NCBI GenBank assembly: GCA_046348835.1
Contig: JAXMDM010000005.1
Coordinates: 231,975 to 295,974 of the forward strand
Direction: 5' to 3'
Source: Defluviicoccus sp046348835
GTDB taxonomy: Bacteria; Pseudomonadota; Alphaproteobacteria; Rhodospirillales; Defluviicoccaceae
DNA: 64,000 nucleotides
The notes under the pieces were generated by a model. It was not told the origin of the DNA. It saw nothing but the letters and a program-made list of their open reading frames with translations, and made no database searches. Positions 1 through 7,910 of the stretch are shown here, piece by piece. Every line of letters starts with the position of its first letter. The stretch's first letter is position 1. The position numbers were made by a program, and so were the translations under genes.

Positions 1-148
1 TGTCCCCGTCGCCGTGCACTGAGCCGCCGGCATTTCCACAGCGACCACGGAGGCCCGGACGAATCCGGGCATGTACCAGCATCAGGGGATGCAGGGCCGG
101 AACAGACGCCGACCTCACCCCCGGCAGTCGGACTCGAGTGAGGTAGGT

Positions 149-1993
149 ATGACGATCGGATTTCTCGGACGCGCACCGGCATGGGCGGGGCTTGCGGCGT
201 TGCTCCCGTGCGCGGCGATACCCGCGGCGGCTGCGGCGGCACCGGAGCCGGCTGGATGGTACGCGGGAGACCCCCACGTGCACCGCAGCTGTGGAGGCGC
301 ACCGGAAGCGGTGACCAGCTTGCGGTCGAAGATGAGCACCAACAATCTGCGGGTGATCTCGGTGCTCGCGGACATGGGCAACGCCGAGGTGCAAAACGCG
401 ACGACGGACCTGCCTCTCGTTACCGGTTCGGACGCCAAGGAAACGAATGCCACCCGCATGCTCCACTGGGATACCGAGTGTCATTGGGACCCGGGCTACA
501 CGTGGTTATCTCCTCACCAGGTTCTCGGCGGCCATCTGGTCAACCTCGGACTGAGCCAGGCGCAGCAAGTCTTTAAGGAGTACACCGCACCGCTCTTTGA
601 CTGGGCACATGCGCAGGAGACGCCGTCAAACCAGCCGGTCGTCGCCGGCTTCGCCCACATGCAGTATTTGGACGACGGCATTCCGCCGGTAGGGCTGAGC
701 TGCTGCACGCCGATCGAATACCCGGTGGAAGTGGCGCTCGGAAAGGCCGATTTCGTCTCCGAGGATGTCGCCGGCGGCAATTCGGCGATGAATGCCTATT
801 ACCGGCTGCTGAATACGGGATTCCGCCCCGGGTTCGCCGGCGGCACCGATTATCCCTGCGGCGTGTCGGTGCTGGGCTCGGTGTTGACCTACGTCCAGGT
901 GGACGGCGATTTCACCTACCGAAAATGGATCGAGGGGATCAAGAACGGTCGGACCGTCGTCTCGCGCAACGGCCACAAGGAATTCCTCGATCTCAAGGTC
1001 AACGCCACCGCCACGCCCGGCGATGAACTGACCCGCAGCGGAGCCGGCACGATTCCCGTCAGCGTCACATGGACGGCAACGCAAAAGATCACCGGCGGGA
1101 CGATCGAGCTGGTGCAGAACGGTGCTGTCGTCGCCAGCAAGAAGGCGACGGTGAACACGTCGACCCCAGTCACCCTGACCGCCAACGTGAACGTTACCCA
1201 GAGCGGTTGGTTGGCGGCGCGACGGGTGGACGGCGCCGGCGAACACCGGCTGCAGACGGGTGCGGTCTTCGTAACCGTCGACGGCAAGCCGGTGCGCGCC
1301 AGTGCGGCCGACGCCAACTTCTACGTGCAGTGGATGAACACCCTTCTGGCGCGGACGACACCGGGCGGCTCGTGGGACTTGTTCGAAACCTCGGCCGGCC
1401 GCGACGGCGCCCGGGCTCGGTACACGGCGGCGAAGACGGTCTATCAGACCGTCTGTGCCGAGGCGGGCGGCACGGCATGTGACGGCGGCGACGGCGGCGG
1501 CACCACCCCCGTCGCCGGGACCATCTTCGGTACCACGACGCCCTCGGTGGTCACCGAGTATGACGCGGCGGCGGTCGAGCTGGGGATGAAGTTCCAGGCC
1601 GCGGTCCCCGGTAACATCACCGCACTGCGCTTTTACAAGGGGCCGCAAAATACCGGCACCCACGTCGGTCATCTGTGGAGCGCCAGCGGCCAGCTTCTTG
1701 CCTCCGCCACCTTTACCGGCGAGACCGCCAGCGGCTGGCAGCAGGTCAACCTGGCGACGCCGGTACCGGTGGCGGCGAGTACCACCTACGTCGTCTCCTA
1801 TCATACCAACGTCGGCTATTACTCCGCCGATACCGGGTACTTCGCCAACGACGTGGTCACCGGCAACCTGCGGGCGCTCGCCGACACGCCCACCAGCGGC
1901 AACGGCGTCTACCACTACGGAACGTCCACCACCACCTTTCCGACAGATACCTGGAACGCCTCCAACTACTGGGTCGATGTCCTGTTCCAGTAA
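149..1993 (+). CDS. Secreted PHP-like metallohydrolase with C-terminal DUF4082 domain
   Basis: The product is about 614 residues from the ATG at 149. I chose this start because it opens directly into a signal peptide: hydrophobic residues, then an alanine-rich stretch, ending near residue 33. The upstream in-frame ATG at 71 would add a charged, non-secretory leader. Just after the signal, GDPHVHRSC (about residues 41-49) resembles metal-binding motif I of PHP-type (polymerase and histidinol phosphatase) phosphoesterases of the CehA/McbA kind. A Gly/Thr-rich linker near residue 450 leads to a C-terminal beta-rich domain containing FGTTTPSVV, YKGPQNTGTHVGHLW and NYWVDVLF, which I recognise as DUF4082. 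The protein is probably exported; its substrate is unknown. It stands alone and converges on the sulfotransferase-like gene. The domain calls come from motif recall only. Confidence 0.75.
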   Translation: MTIGFLGRAPAWAGLAALLPCAAIPAAAAAAPEPAGWYAGDPHVHRSCGGAPEAVTSLRSKMSTNNLRVISVLADMGNAEVQNATTDLPLVTGSDAKETNATRMLHWDTECHWDPGYTWLSPHQVLGGHLVNLGLSQAQQVFKEYTAPLFDWAHAQETPSNQPVVAGFAHMQYLDDGIPPVGLSCCTPIEYPVEVALGKADFVSEDVAGGNSAMNAYYRLLNTGFRPGFAGGTDYPCGVSVLGSVLTYVQVDGDFTYRKWIEGIKNGRTVVSRNGHKEFLDLKVNATATPGDELTRSGAGTIPVSVTWTATQKITGGTIELVQNGAVVASKKATVNTSTPVTLTANVNVTQSGWLAARRVDGAGEHRLQTGAVFVTVDGKPVRASAADANFYVQWMNTLLARTTPGGSWDLFETSAGRDGARARYTAAKTVYQTVCAEAGGTACDGGDGGGTTPVAGTIFGTTTPSVVTEYDAAAVELGMKFQAAVPGNITALRFYKGPQNTGTHVGHLWSASGQLLASATFTGETASGWQQVNLATPVPVAASTTYVVSYHTNVGYYSADTGYFANDVVTGNLRALADTPTSGNGVYHYGTSTTTFPTDTWNASNYWVDVLFQ

Positions 1994-2026
1994 AAGGCTA
2001 GCCACGCGAGCGGGCTGACGTGGAAG

Positions 2027-2055
2027 GCCCCCCCGGTGCGAGCCGGCGGGGGCTT
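2027..2055. terminator. Hairpin between convergent genes
   Basis: The G plus C-only stem GCCCCCCCGG pairs with CCGGCGGGGGC around a 6-nt loop, with one bulged base. It lies about 30 nt after the PHP/DUF4082 stop and is followed by a short pyrimidine run (ttgtcctctt). It could also serve the sulfotransferase-like gene arriving from the other side. The U-tract is weak. Confidence 0.5.
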
Positions 2056-2129
2056 GTCCTCTTCTGGAGAACGGTGTCGGTCCGGCGGCCGTCGATCCAG
2101 CGTTGCCGGCGAGGGCCAAGGATGCCGGC

Positions 2130-2921
2130 TCAGCGGGCGACCAGCCGAACGCTGGACTTCGACCGCAGACGGGCGTTGCCGCGGATCATGTGCGCCGGCA
2201 CCCGAAGCGGCTCACCGCCCTCCAGCCGGGCGGTAACGGCGGAGAAGTCGAGGCCGCAGAGGCGACCGATCCGGGAGAGGGGAGCGGCGGGCAGCTGACA
2301 GATCTCCTCGTACGAGGCGCGCAGCGCCGCCGGGGCGTCGGCGCGGACGCAGGCGCCGAGCCTCCTTTCGTAGGTGTGCAGACGCCGGCCGTGGGTGAGG
2401 GCCCGCCAGGCATAGGCAAAGGTATAGGGGCGCAATTCCCCTTGGCGGCAATTGAGGGCAAGCCGCGACCTGAGCACCGCCATCGGCCGTCGGCTCAGAT
2501 GAACAAGGCTGAGATCGATGCCGTCGAGGGCGCGGATGGAGCGGACGGCGTGCAGATCGTGGGCGACGTCGACGACGACGCGGGCGCCGGACATCGCGCA
2601 GATGATCCGGTAGAGGGCCGGCATTTTGACCGCATCGACGGCGTGACGCAGATCCCCGAGCCGGGCCAGGACCTCGCTCCAGAAGGGACACGTCGCCGCA
2701 GGTGATCCGCACGAGCACATCTTCGTCGGCTTCAGCTGACGGACCGGGAAGTGAACCAGTTCGCCGGAGGCAAAAACCTCCGGGTGCTGGCTCAGGAGGT
2801 AGGAGACGATCGTCGTCCCTGAGTTGGGAAAGCCGGCAATGAGGATAACCCGCGGTTTCCTGGGGTTCTCCTGTGATCTGGCATAGGGAAAGGTAGCTCG
2901 CCCCGCGTCGGCGACGTTCAT
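2130..2921 (-). CDS. Sulfotransferase-family P-loop protein
   Basis: The product is about 263 residues. It opens with a PAPS-binding-like 5' loop, ILIAGFPNSGTTIVSYLL (about residues 26-43), comparable to the PxSGTT motif of sulfotransferases. A later stretch (VHLSRRPMAVLRSRL) sits where the 3'-phosphate-binding Arg/Ser region lies in this family. Such enzymes move sulfate from PAPS to a carbohydrate, lipid or protein; the acceptor here cannot be told. The ATG at 2921 puts the P-loop near the N terminus as usual. A longer open frame to 3284 would run through the divergent ferredoxin gene and is proline-rich noise. The C terminus (about 2130-2300) is Arg-rich. Confidence 0.7.
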   Translation of the reverse strand: MNVADAGRATFPYARSQENPRKPRVILIAGFPNSGTTIVSYLLSQHPEVFASGELVHFPVRQLKPTKMCSCGSPAATCPFWSEVLARLGDLRHAVDAVKMPALYRIICAMSGARVVVDVAHDLHAVRSIRALDGIDLSLVHLSRRPMAVLRSRLALNCRQGELRPYTFAYAWRALTHGRRLHTYERRLGACVRADAPAALRASYEEICQLPAAPLSRIGRLCGLDFSAVTARLEGGEPLRVPAHMIRGNARLRSKSSVRLVAR

Positions 2922-3024
2922 GGCTTCTCGCTGGTAAGCTGTACAGGTTTTGCGCGGGTGCCGAGGGGGCCCCGCAACCCAGGATGCGGAAAAGCCCACC
3001 TTAAACGCAGCGACGGGGGTCGTC

Positions 3025-3387
3025 ATGGCCAAAATCACGTTTATTTGGGGCGCCACCCAGCGCACCGTCATCACCGACGCCGGTGATCGGCCGACCTTGC
3101 TCACCGTCGCCCTCGCCCACGGGGTGCCGATCCCGTTCAACTGCACCTTCGGTGCCTGCGGCGCCTGCCTCGTCCGCACCCGGGGAACGAGGGGGCCCGG
3201 CAGGGGGCCTCGGGATCCGGGCGAGGACGAGGCGTGGTTGCTGGATGCCATGGGCAAGGGAGCGCCGGCAGACGCGGGGCTCACCGGATCGCCGGGACCG
3301 ACGGAGCGTCATCGCCTCGCTTGCCAGTGCGTGCTCCTCGGCGACGAAGACATGGACGTCGTTTTCGAGACGTCGGTCGGCAGCTGA
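3025..3387 (+). CDS. [2Fe-2S] ferredoxin-like protein
   Basis: The product is about 120 residues. A beta-grasp start (MAKITFIW) is followed by C40-x4-C45-x2-C48 (CTFGACGAC) and a late LACQC (C100/C102), the plant/vertebrate-type [2Fe-2S] ligand pattern. It probably passes single electrons to an oxygenase or reductase in the cytoplasm. The loop between the third and fourth ligands (about residues 52-95) is longer than usual and rich in Gly, Pro and Arg. I chose the ATG at 3025 over the one at 2950 because the earlier residues lie outside the ferredoxin fold. It is divergent from the sulfotransferase-like gene, and no partner oxidoreductase lies beside it. Confidence 0.75.
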   Translation: MAKITFIWGATQRTVITDAGDRPTLLTVALAHGVPIPFNCTFGACGACLVRTRGTRGPGRGPRDPGEDEAWLLDAMGKGAPADAGLTGSPGPTERHRLACQCVLLGDEDMDVVFETSVGS

Positions 3388-3571
3388 CCGGCCGCGCCGG
3401 GGTGACGGAGAGGCGGACGGCCGCTCCGGTCCCCTCGAAGCGAATGATCCGATGCGAGAAAACGGGTAACATGCTGGTTGAGGCACCACATATCGCCGAT
3501 ACGGACAACCAAACACCCCGTCGTCCCGGAACGCTGCGATGGGCCCAATTGGGGTTACTCAGGAGGATGCG

Positions 3572-4399
3572 ATGTTCAATGCCCGTGATCTTCTCGGTAA
3601 ACTGATGGACTCGGGACTAGGTCAGTCCATCGGCGACCGGGTCGGCCACGCGATGGGTCCGTCCGGTCTGGCGGCGAGCAATGGTTCGCTTGCCGATCTG
3701 TTCTCCCAGATCTCCACCAGCTTCGATCAAAATCGCGGCCTTAGCGACTTTGCCGGCCGCGCCGAGGACTTGGCGGGTCAGGCGGCGGGAGCGGTGAAGA
3801 GCGGCAACCCCATGGCCATCGGCGGCCTTGCGGCTCTTGCCGGGGCGGTTCTCGGCGGTCGCACCGGTGCGGTCAAGGGTGCGGTCGGCGGCGGTTTGCT
3901 CGCCCTGCTGGGAAGCTTGGCCTATTCCGCCTTCAACAAGGCAGCGGCGGGGCAGCCGGCGGCCGGCGGTGAGGTGCAGGATGCGCCGTTGGGACTGCGC
4001 GAGCCACAGTCGGCGGACGAGGAAAAGGCGCTGGAAAGCAACGCCACCCTGATTGTCCGCGCGATGATCAATGCCGCCAAGGCGGACGGCGAAATCGATG
4101 CCAAGGAGCGGGCGCGCATTCTCGGCAAGCTGGACGAGGTGGGCGCCAGCGACGAGCAGCGCCGCTTCGTCGAGGAGGAGATGAAAAAGCCGCGGGACAC
4201 GGCGGCGCTCGCCACCCAGGGGATCGGCAGCCCGGACGTGGCGGTGCAGATCTATGCCGCCTCGCTGCTCACCATCGATGTGGACACCCAGGCCGAGGAG
4301 GATTACCTCCTGCAGCTGGCGTCGCAACTCAACCTTGATGCCAATACGTGCCGGCAGATTCACGACGCGCTCGGGGTAAAACGCCCGGCGCCGGTGTGA
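3572..4399 (+). CDS. DUF533 family protein with TerB-like C-terminal domain
   Basis: The product is about 275 residues. The start is fixed by AGGAGG at 3561-3566, 5 nt before the ATG at 3572. The N-terminal third is soluble and low in complexity. Residues about 85-125 are a Gly/Ala-rich hydrophobic stretch that may insert in the membrane. The C-terminal 120 residues are acidic and helical (NAAKADGEIDAKERARIL), which fits the TerB-like fold of DUF533/YebE proteins. The function of this family is unknown; members are abundant inner-membrane-associated proteins. There is no operon partner except perhaps the small gene 128 bp downstream. Confidence 0.75.
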   Translation: MFNARDLLGKLMDSGLGQSIGDRVGHAMGPSGLAASNGSLADLFSQISTSFDQNRGLSDFAGRAEDLAGQAAGAVKSGNPMAIGGLAALAGAVLGGRTGAVKGAVGGGLLALLGSLAYSAFNKAAAGQPAAGGEVQDAPLGLREPQSADEEKALESNATLIVRAMINAAKADGEIDAKERARILGKLDEVGASDEQRRFVEEEMKKPRDTAALATQGIGSPDVAVQIYAASLLTIDVDTQAEEDYLLQLASQLNLDANTCRQIHDALGVKRPAPV

Positions 4400-4527
4400 T
4401 TCCGTCGCCGTTGCGATGGCGCGGTCGGCGGGATGCCCAGGCTCCCGCCCGCCATGCCGGCGAAACGGGGCACGGTCGGTCACGAGAAGGCATTATCGGG
4501 GACGGTAGGGGCGTAAGGGGAGCAGGC

Positions 4528-4815
4528 ATGGCCGAGAGCAAGACCTTTACCGGTGTCGACACCGCGACGTGGGAGAGGCTGCAGACGCTGGGACGCGAGA
4601 AGCACGGCACCCAATTCCGTCCCATCGATGCCACCAGCGGCGAGGCGACCACCAATACGCCCTTCGGCCGGCTGGTCCTCAACTACGAGCACGATCCGGC
4701 ATCGGCGACCATCACCTATACCATCGTCAGCAAGCCGCTTTTTGTGGTGAGCCCGCTGGTGTGGACCGGGGTCGAGTCGGCGCTTGCCGGATGCCGGCGG
4801 CCCGACGAATGCTGA
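4528..4815 (+). CDS. Conserved small protein of unknown function
   Basis: The product is 95 residues from the ATG at 4528, preceded by purine-rich AAGGGGAGCAGG. I do not recognise the family. It is a compact globular-looking sequence with no signal peptide or membrane segment. Repeated TPFG, VLNYEHD and TITYTIVSKP strings suggest a small beta-sheet fold. An in-frame ATG at 4348 would add about 60 Arg/Gly-rich residues overlapping the previous gene and is unlikely. GC-rich codon use matches the neighbours, so I think it is real. Confidence 0.55.
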   Translation: MAESKTFTGVDTATWERLQTLGREKHGTQFRPIDATSGEATTNTPFGRLVLNYEHDPASATITYTIVSKPLFVVSPLVWTGVESALAGCRRPDEC

Positions 4816-4932
4816 CTTCCACGGTATGCGGAACCCCGATCGGAGACACCTGACCGACGTTCCGCCACGCCCGGTTTTCGGTTACAACGCCTGAGCTTAA
4901 ACGCCACGGCCCGCCGCGCGGCGGGGCGAGAC

Positions 4933-6033
4933 ATGCACAATGGTGCCCCCCCAATGACCCCGACCAGCGGGCGCGTCGAACAAATAATCGGCGCCTCCGT
5001 CCTCGTCCTGATCACGCTCGGCTGCGTTATCGTGCTGCGTCCGTTTCTGCCGGCGCTGGTGTGGGCGACGATCCTCTCCATCTCCACCTGGCCGGCATTT
5101 CGCTGGCTGGAAGCCAAGCTCAACGGCCGAACGTCGCTTGCCGCGGCATTGATGACGGTGCTGCTGGCGGTGGGCTTTCTCGTCCCCCTGACCATCCTCG
5201 GCACCAGCCTCGCCGAAAACTTCGCCAAGTTCGCGGCGCATTTTCTGGGCTTCCTGGAAAGCGGACCGCCTCCGCCGCCGGAATGGGTCGTGCGTATCCC
5301 CCTCGTCGGCGACAAGCTCAGCGCCTATTGGCAGTCGTACGCGGGCGACACGGCCCGTTTCGCCGCCGTTGTGCGGGAATACGTCACCCCGGCCACCAAT
5401 TGGTTGTTCAACGTCGGTGGTAAGATCGGCAGCGGAGTCTTCGACCTGGCCCTGAGCGTCATCGCCGCCTTCTTCTTCTTCCGCGACGGCGCCCACGGGG
5501 CAGAAAGGCTGCATATCGTCGTCCACAAGCTCGCCGGCCCGCGCGGCCGTCACCTGCTGGAGGTGGCCGAGCGGACGATGATCGGCGTCGTCTATGGCAT
5601 TCTCGGGACCGCCCTGGCGCAGGGCGCATTGGCGGCATTCGGCTTTTGGTTGGCCGGCGTGCCGGGCGCCCTGTTCCTCGGCCTGCTCACGACCCTTCTC
5701 TCGTTCATTCCCTTCGGGCCGCCGGCCGTCTGGCTGCCATCGACCCTCTATCTGCTGTCGGTGGACAAGATCGAATGGGGAATCTTTCTCGGCCTGTGGG
5801 GGCTGCTGGTTATTTCGACCGTCGACAACATCATTCGTCCGTACTTCATTAGTCTCGGCAGCGCCTTGCCTCTCCTGTTGGTGTACCTGGGCGTGCTGGG
5901 AGGTATCATCGCCTTCGGTTTCCTTGGCCTGTTCATCGGGCCGACACTGCTGGCGATCGCCTACACCATCATTCGCGAGTGGACCCGTTCGCCGGCATTC
6001 GAGCGGGTGGAATCGGCCGCGCCCGACATCTGA
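4933..6033 (+). CDS. AI-2E family transporter (PerM/YhhT type)
   Basis: The product is 366 residues with about eight hydrophobic segments in the family pattern: two early helices (about 15-60), one near 70-95, a soluble central segment (about 110-190), then a cluster of helices to the C terminus. Conserved-looking pieces are FFFFRDG, LTTLLSFIPFGPPAVWLP and IRPYFIS, which fit the central and C-terminal signatures of AI-2E/PerM proteins. Members export small molecules or act as sodium/proton antiporters; the substrate here is unknown. GGGGCGAG lies just before the ATG at 4933, and a second ATG at 4954 is possible. A KefB-type antiporter follows after 65 bp. Confidence 0.8.
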   Translation: MHNGAPPMTPTSGRVEQIIGASVLVLITLGCVIVLRPFLPALVWATILSISTWPAFRWLEAKLNGRTSLAAALMTVLLAVGFLVPLTILGTSLAENFAKFAAHFLGFLESGPPPPPEWVVRIPLVGDKLSAYWQSYAGDTARFAAVVREYVTPATNWLFNVGGKIGSGVFDLALSVIAAFFFFRDGAHGAERLHIVVHKLAGPRGRHLLEVAERTMIGVVYGILGTALAQGALAAFGFWLAGVPGALFLGLLTTLLSFIPFGPPAVWLPSTLYLLSVDKIEWGIFLGLWGLLVISTVDNIIRPYFISLGSALPLLLVYLGVLGGIIAFGFLGLFIGPTLLAIAYTIIREWTRSPAFERVESAAPDI

Positions 6034-6098
6034 GCTTTTGTGCACCGCCTCGCCGGGGTATTGGATGCCGTCGGGTTAACGACGGGCGGCGCCACGCG

Positions 6099-7910
6099 AT
6101 GGAAAGCCTGCACAGCGCCACCATCATCCTTGCGGCCGCGGTCATCACCGTACCGGTCGCCCGGCGGCTCGGCCTCGGCGCGCTCCTCGGATTCCTGGTC
6201 GCCGGGGCCGCCATCGGCCCCGAGGCGCTGGGCTTAGTCACCGACGTCGATGCCATCTTGCACTTCGCCGAACTGGGGGTGGTGCTCCTCCTGTTCGTCA
6301 TCGGTCTGGAACTGCAGCCGAGCCGCCTGTGGACGCTGCGCAAGCCGATCGCCGCATTCGGCTTCATGCAAATGTTCATCACCGGCGGCGTACTGGCCCT
6401 GATCGGCCGCCTCATGGGCCTCGACCCGGCGCCGGCGGCGGTGGTCGGGCTGACCCTCTCTCTGTCGTCGACCGCCTTCGCCCTGCAGACGCTGGCCGAA
6501 CGGGGGGAACTCACCACCCGCCATGGCCGATCGGCATTCGCCATCCTGCTATTCCAGGATATCGCCGCCATCCCGGTGCTGGCGGCCGTGCCCTATCTTG
6601 CCGGGCCGGGCAGCGGGATGTTCGATATCGCCGGACTCGTCGCCGCGGCCGAGACCATCGGCATCCTCGTCGCTGTCGCCGTTGCCGGCCGCTATCTGCT
6701 GCGTTACGCGCTGCGCGTCGTCGCCGCCACCCGGGTGCGGGAGGTGTTCACCGCCGCGGCGCTGCTCACCGTCGTCGGCACCGCCGGCTTGATGACGCAG
6801 CTGGGTCTGTCGGCGGCCCTCGGCACCTTCATCGCCGGGGTCCTGCTCGCCGACTCGGAGTTCCGCCACGAGTTGGAAGCCGACCTCGAGCCGTTCAAGG
6901 GCCTGCTCTTGGGGCTGTTTTTCATGGCCGTCGGTATGTCCCTCGATCTCGGCCTGCTGCTGTCGGAACCGGTTCGCCTGTTCGCCCTGGTGGCTGGCCT
7001 GCTGCTGGCGAAAGGCCTCGTGCTCTATGGCCTCGGTCGCGCCAACGGCCTCGACCGGCGCTCGGCGCGGTCGCTGGCGGTAGCGCTGGGGGAGGGGGGC
7101 GAATTCGCCTTCGTCATCTTCGGCGCGGCGGCCACCTATGGGCTTCTCGGCCACGGATTCTCCGACCGCATGGTGGCGGTGGTCACCCTGTCCATGGCGA
7201 TAACTCCGCTCCTGTTCGCCCTCAACGCGCGACTGACCGATGCAAAATGGGTTGGCGGTGAGAAGACGGCTGCCTACGAGACCCTGCCGGGTGACGAGAG
7301 CCAAGTGATCATCGCCGGTTTCGGCCGTTTCGGCCAGATCATCGGCCGGATGCTAAGTGCCCTGCGGATCCGCTTCACCGCGTTGGAGAAATCCCCCGAA
7401 CAAGTGGATTTCGTCCGCCAGTACGGCTCCAAGGTCTACTATGGCGATGCCTCGCGCCTCGATCTGTTGCAGGCGGCGAGGGCGGACAAGGCCGAGATCT
7501 TCGTTCTCGCCATCGACGATGTGGAGGACTCCCTGCGTGCCGCGGAGACGGTCCTCAAGCACTTTCCACAGCTGAAGGTCTTCGCTCGTGCCCGCAACCG
7601 TGCCCATGCCTATCGGCTGATGGAACTGGGGATCGCCGTCGTCTGGCGGGAGACGTTCCTGTCCAGCCTGGATATGGCGAAGCACGTGCTGGAGGGACTG
7701 GGACTGCCCGACTACGAGGCGGAACGGGTGGCTGAGAAGTTCCGCGCTTACGACGAACAGCGACTTTACGGTCACTTCGGGCAACATCAGGACGAAAAGC
7801 GGATGCAGGTGCTGGCCAAGAAGGCGGCCGAAGAATTGCGCGACCTTTTTGCCCAGGACGCCGAGCAACGCGAGGAGGAGCCGAGGCCGAAGAGGAGCGG
7901 TCCTCGCTAG
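6099..7910 (+). CDS. KefB/KefC-type monovalent cation:proton antiporter with RCK domain
   Basis: The product is about 603 residues. The first about 380 form the CPA2 sodium/hydrogen exchanger domain with 12 or so helices, including FAELGVVLLLFVIGLEL and a GEGGEFAFVIF segment. The cytosolic TrkA-N (RCK) domain follows, with nucleotide-binding GFGRFGQIIG near residue 405 and VYYGDASRLDLL beyond it. The family exchanges potassium or sodium for protons under electrophilic or pH stress. I chose the ATG at 6099; the frame is open earlier, but that part overlaps the AI-2E gene. The stop shares CTAG with the stop of the convergent c-di-GMP gene, so the two coding regions overlap by 4 bp. Confidence 0.88.
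   Translation: MESLHSATIILAAAVITVPVARRLGLGALLGFLVAGAAIGPEALGLVTDVDAILHFAELGVVLLLFVIGLELQPSRLWTLRKPIAAFGFMQMFITGGVLALIGRLMGLDPAPAAVVGLTLSLSSTAFALQTLAERGELTTRHGRSAFAILLFQDIAAIPVLAAVPYLAGPGSGMFDIAGLVAAAETIGILVAVAVAGRYLLRYALRVVAATRVREVFTAAALLTVVGTAGLMTQLGLSAALGTFIAGVLLADSEFRHELEADLEPFKGLLLGLFFMAVGMSLDLGLLLSEPVRLFALVAGLLLAKGLVLYGLGRANGLDRRSARSLAVALGEGGEFAFVIFGAAATYGLLGHGFSDRMVAVVTLSMAITPLLFALNARLTDAKWVGGEKTAAYETLPGDESQVIIAGFGRFGQIIGRMLSALRIRFTALEKSPEQVDFVRQYGSKVYYGDASRLDLLQAARADKAEIFVLAIDDVEDSLRAAETVLKHFPQLKVFARARNRAHAYRLMELGIAVVWRETFLSSLDMAKHVLEGLGLPDYEAERVAEKFRAYDEQRLYGHFGQHQDEKRMQVLAKKAAEELRDLFAQDAEQREEEPRPKRSGPR

Noticed and set aside
1..22. Possible last codons of a gene entering from the left (reads VPVAVH then stop)
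   Set aside because: Only six residues are visible, so neither reading nor function can be supported.
626..2119. Minus-strand frame of 497 codons across the PHP/DUF4082 gene
   Set aside because: Low-complexity Arg/Gly/Ala product antisense to a gene with clear domains; treated as a shadow.
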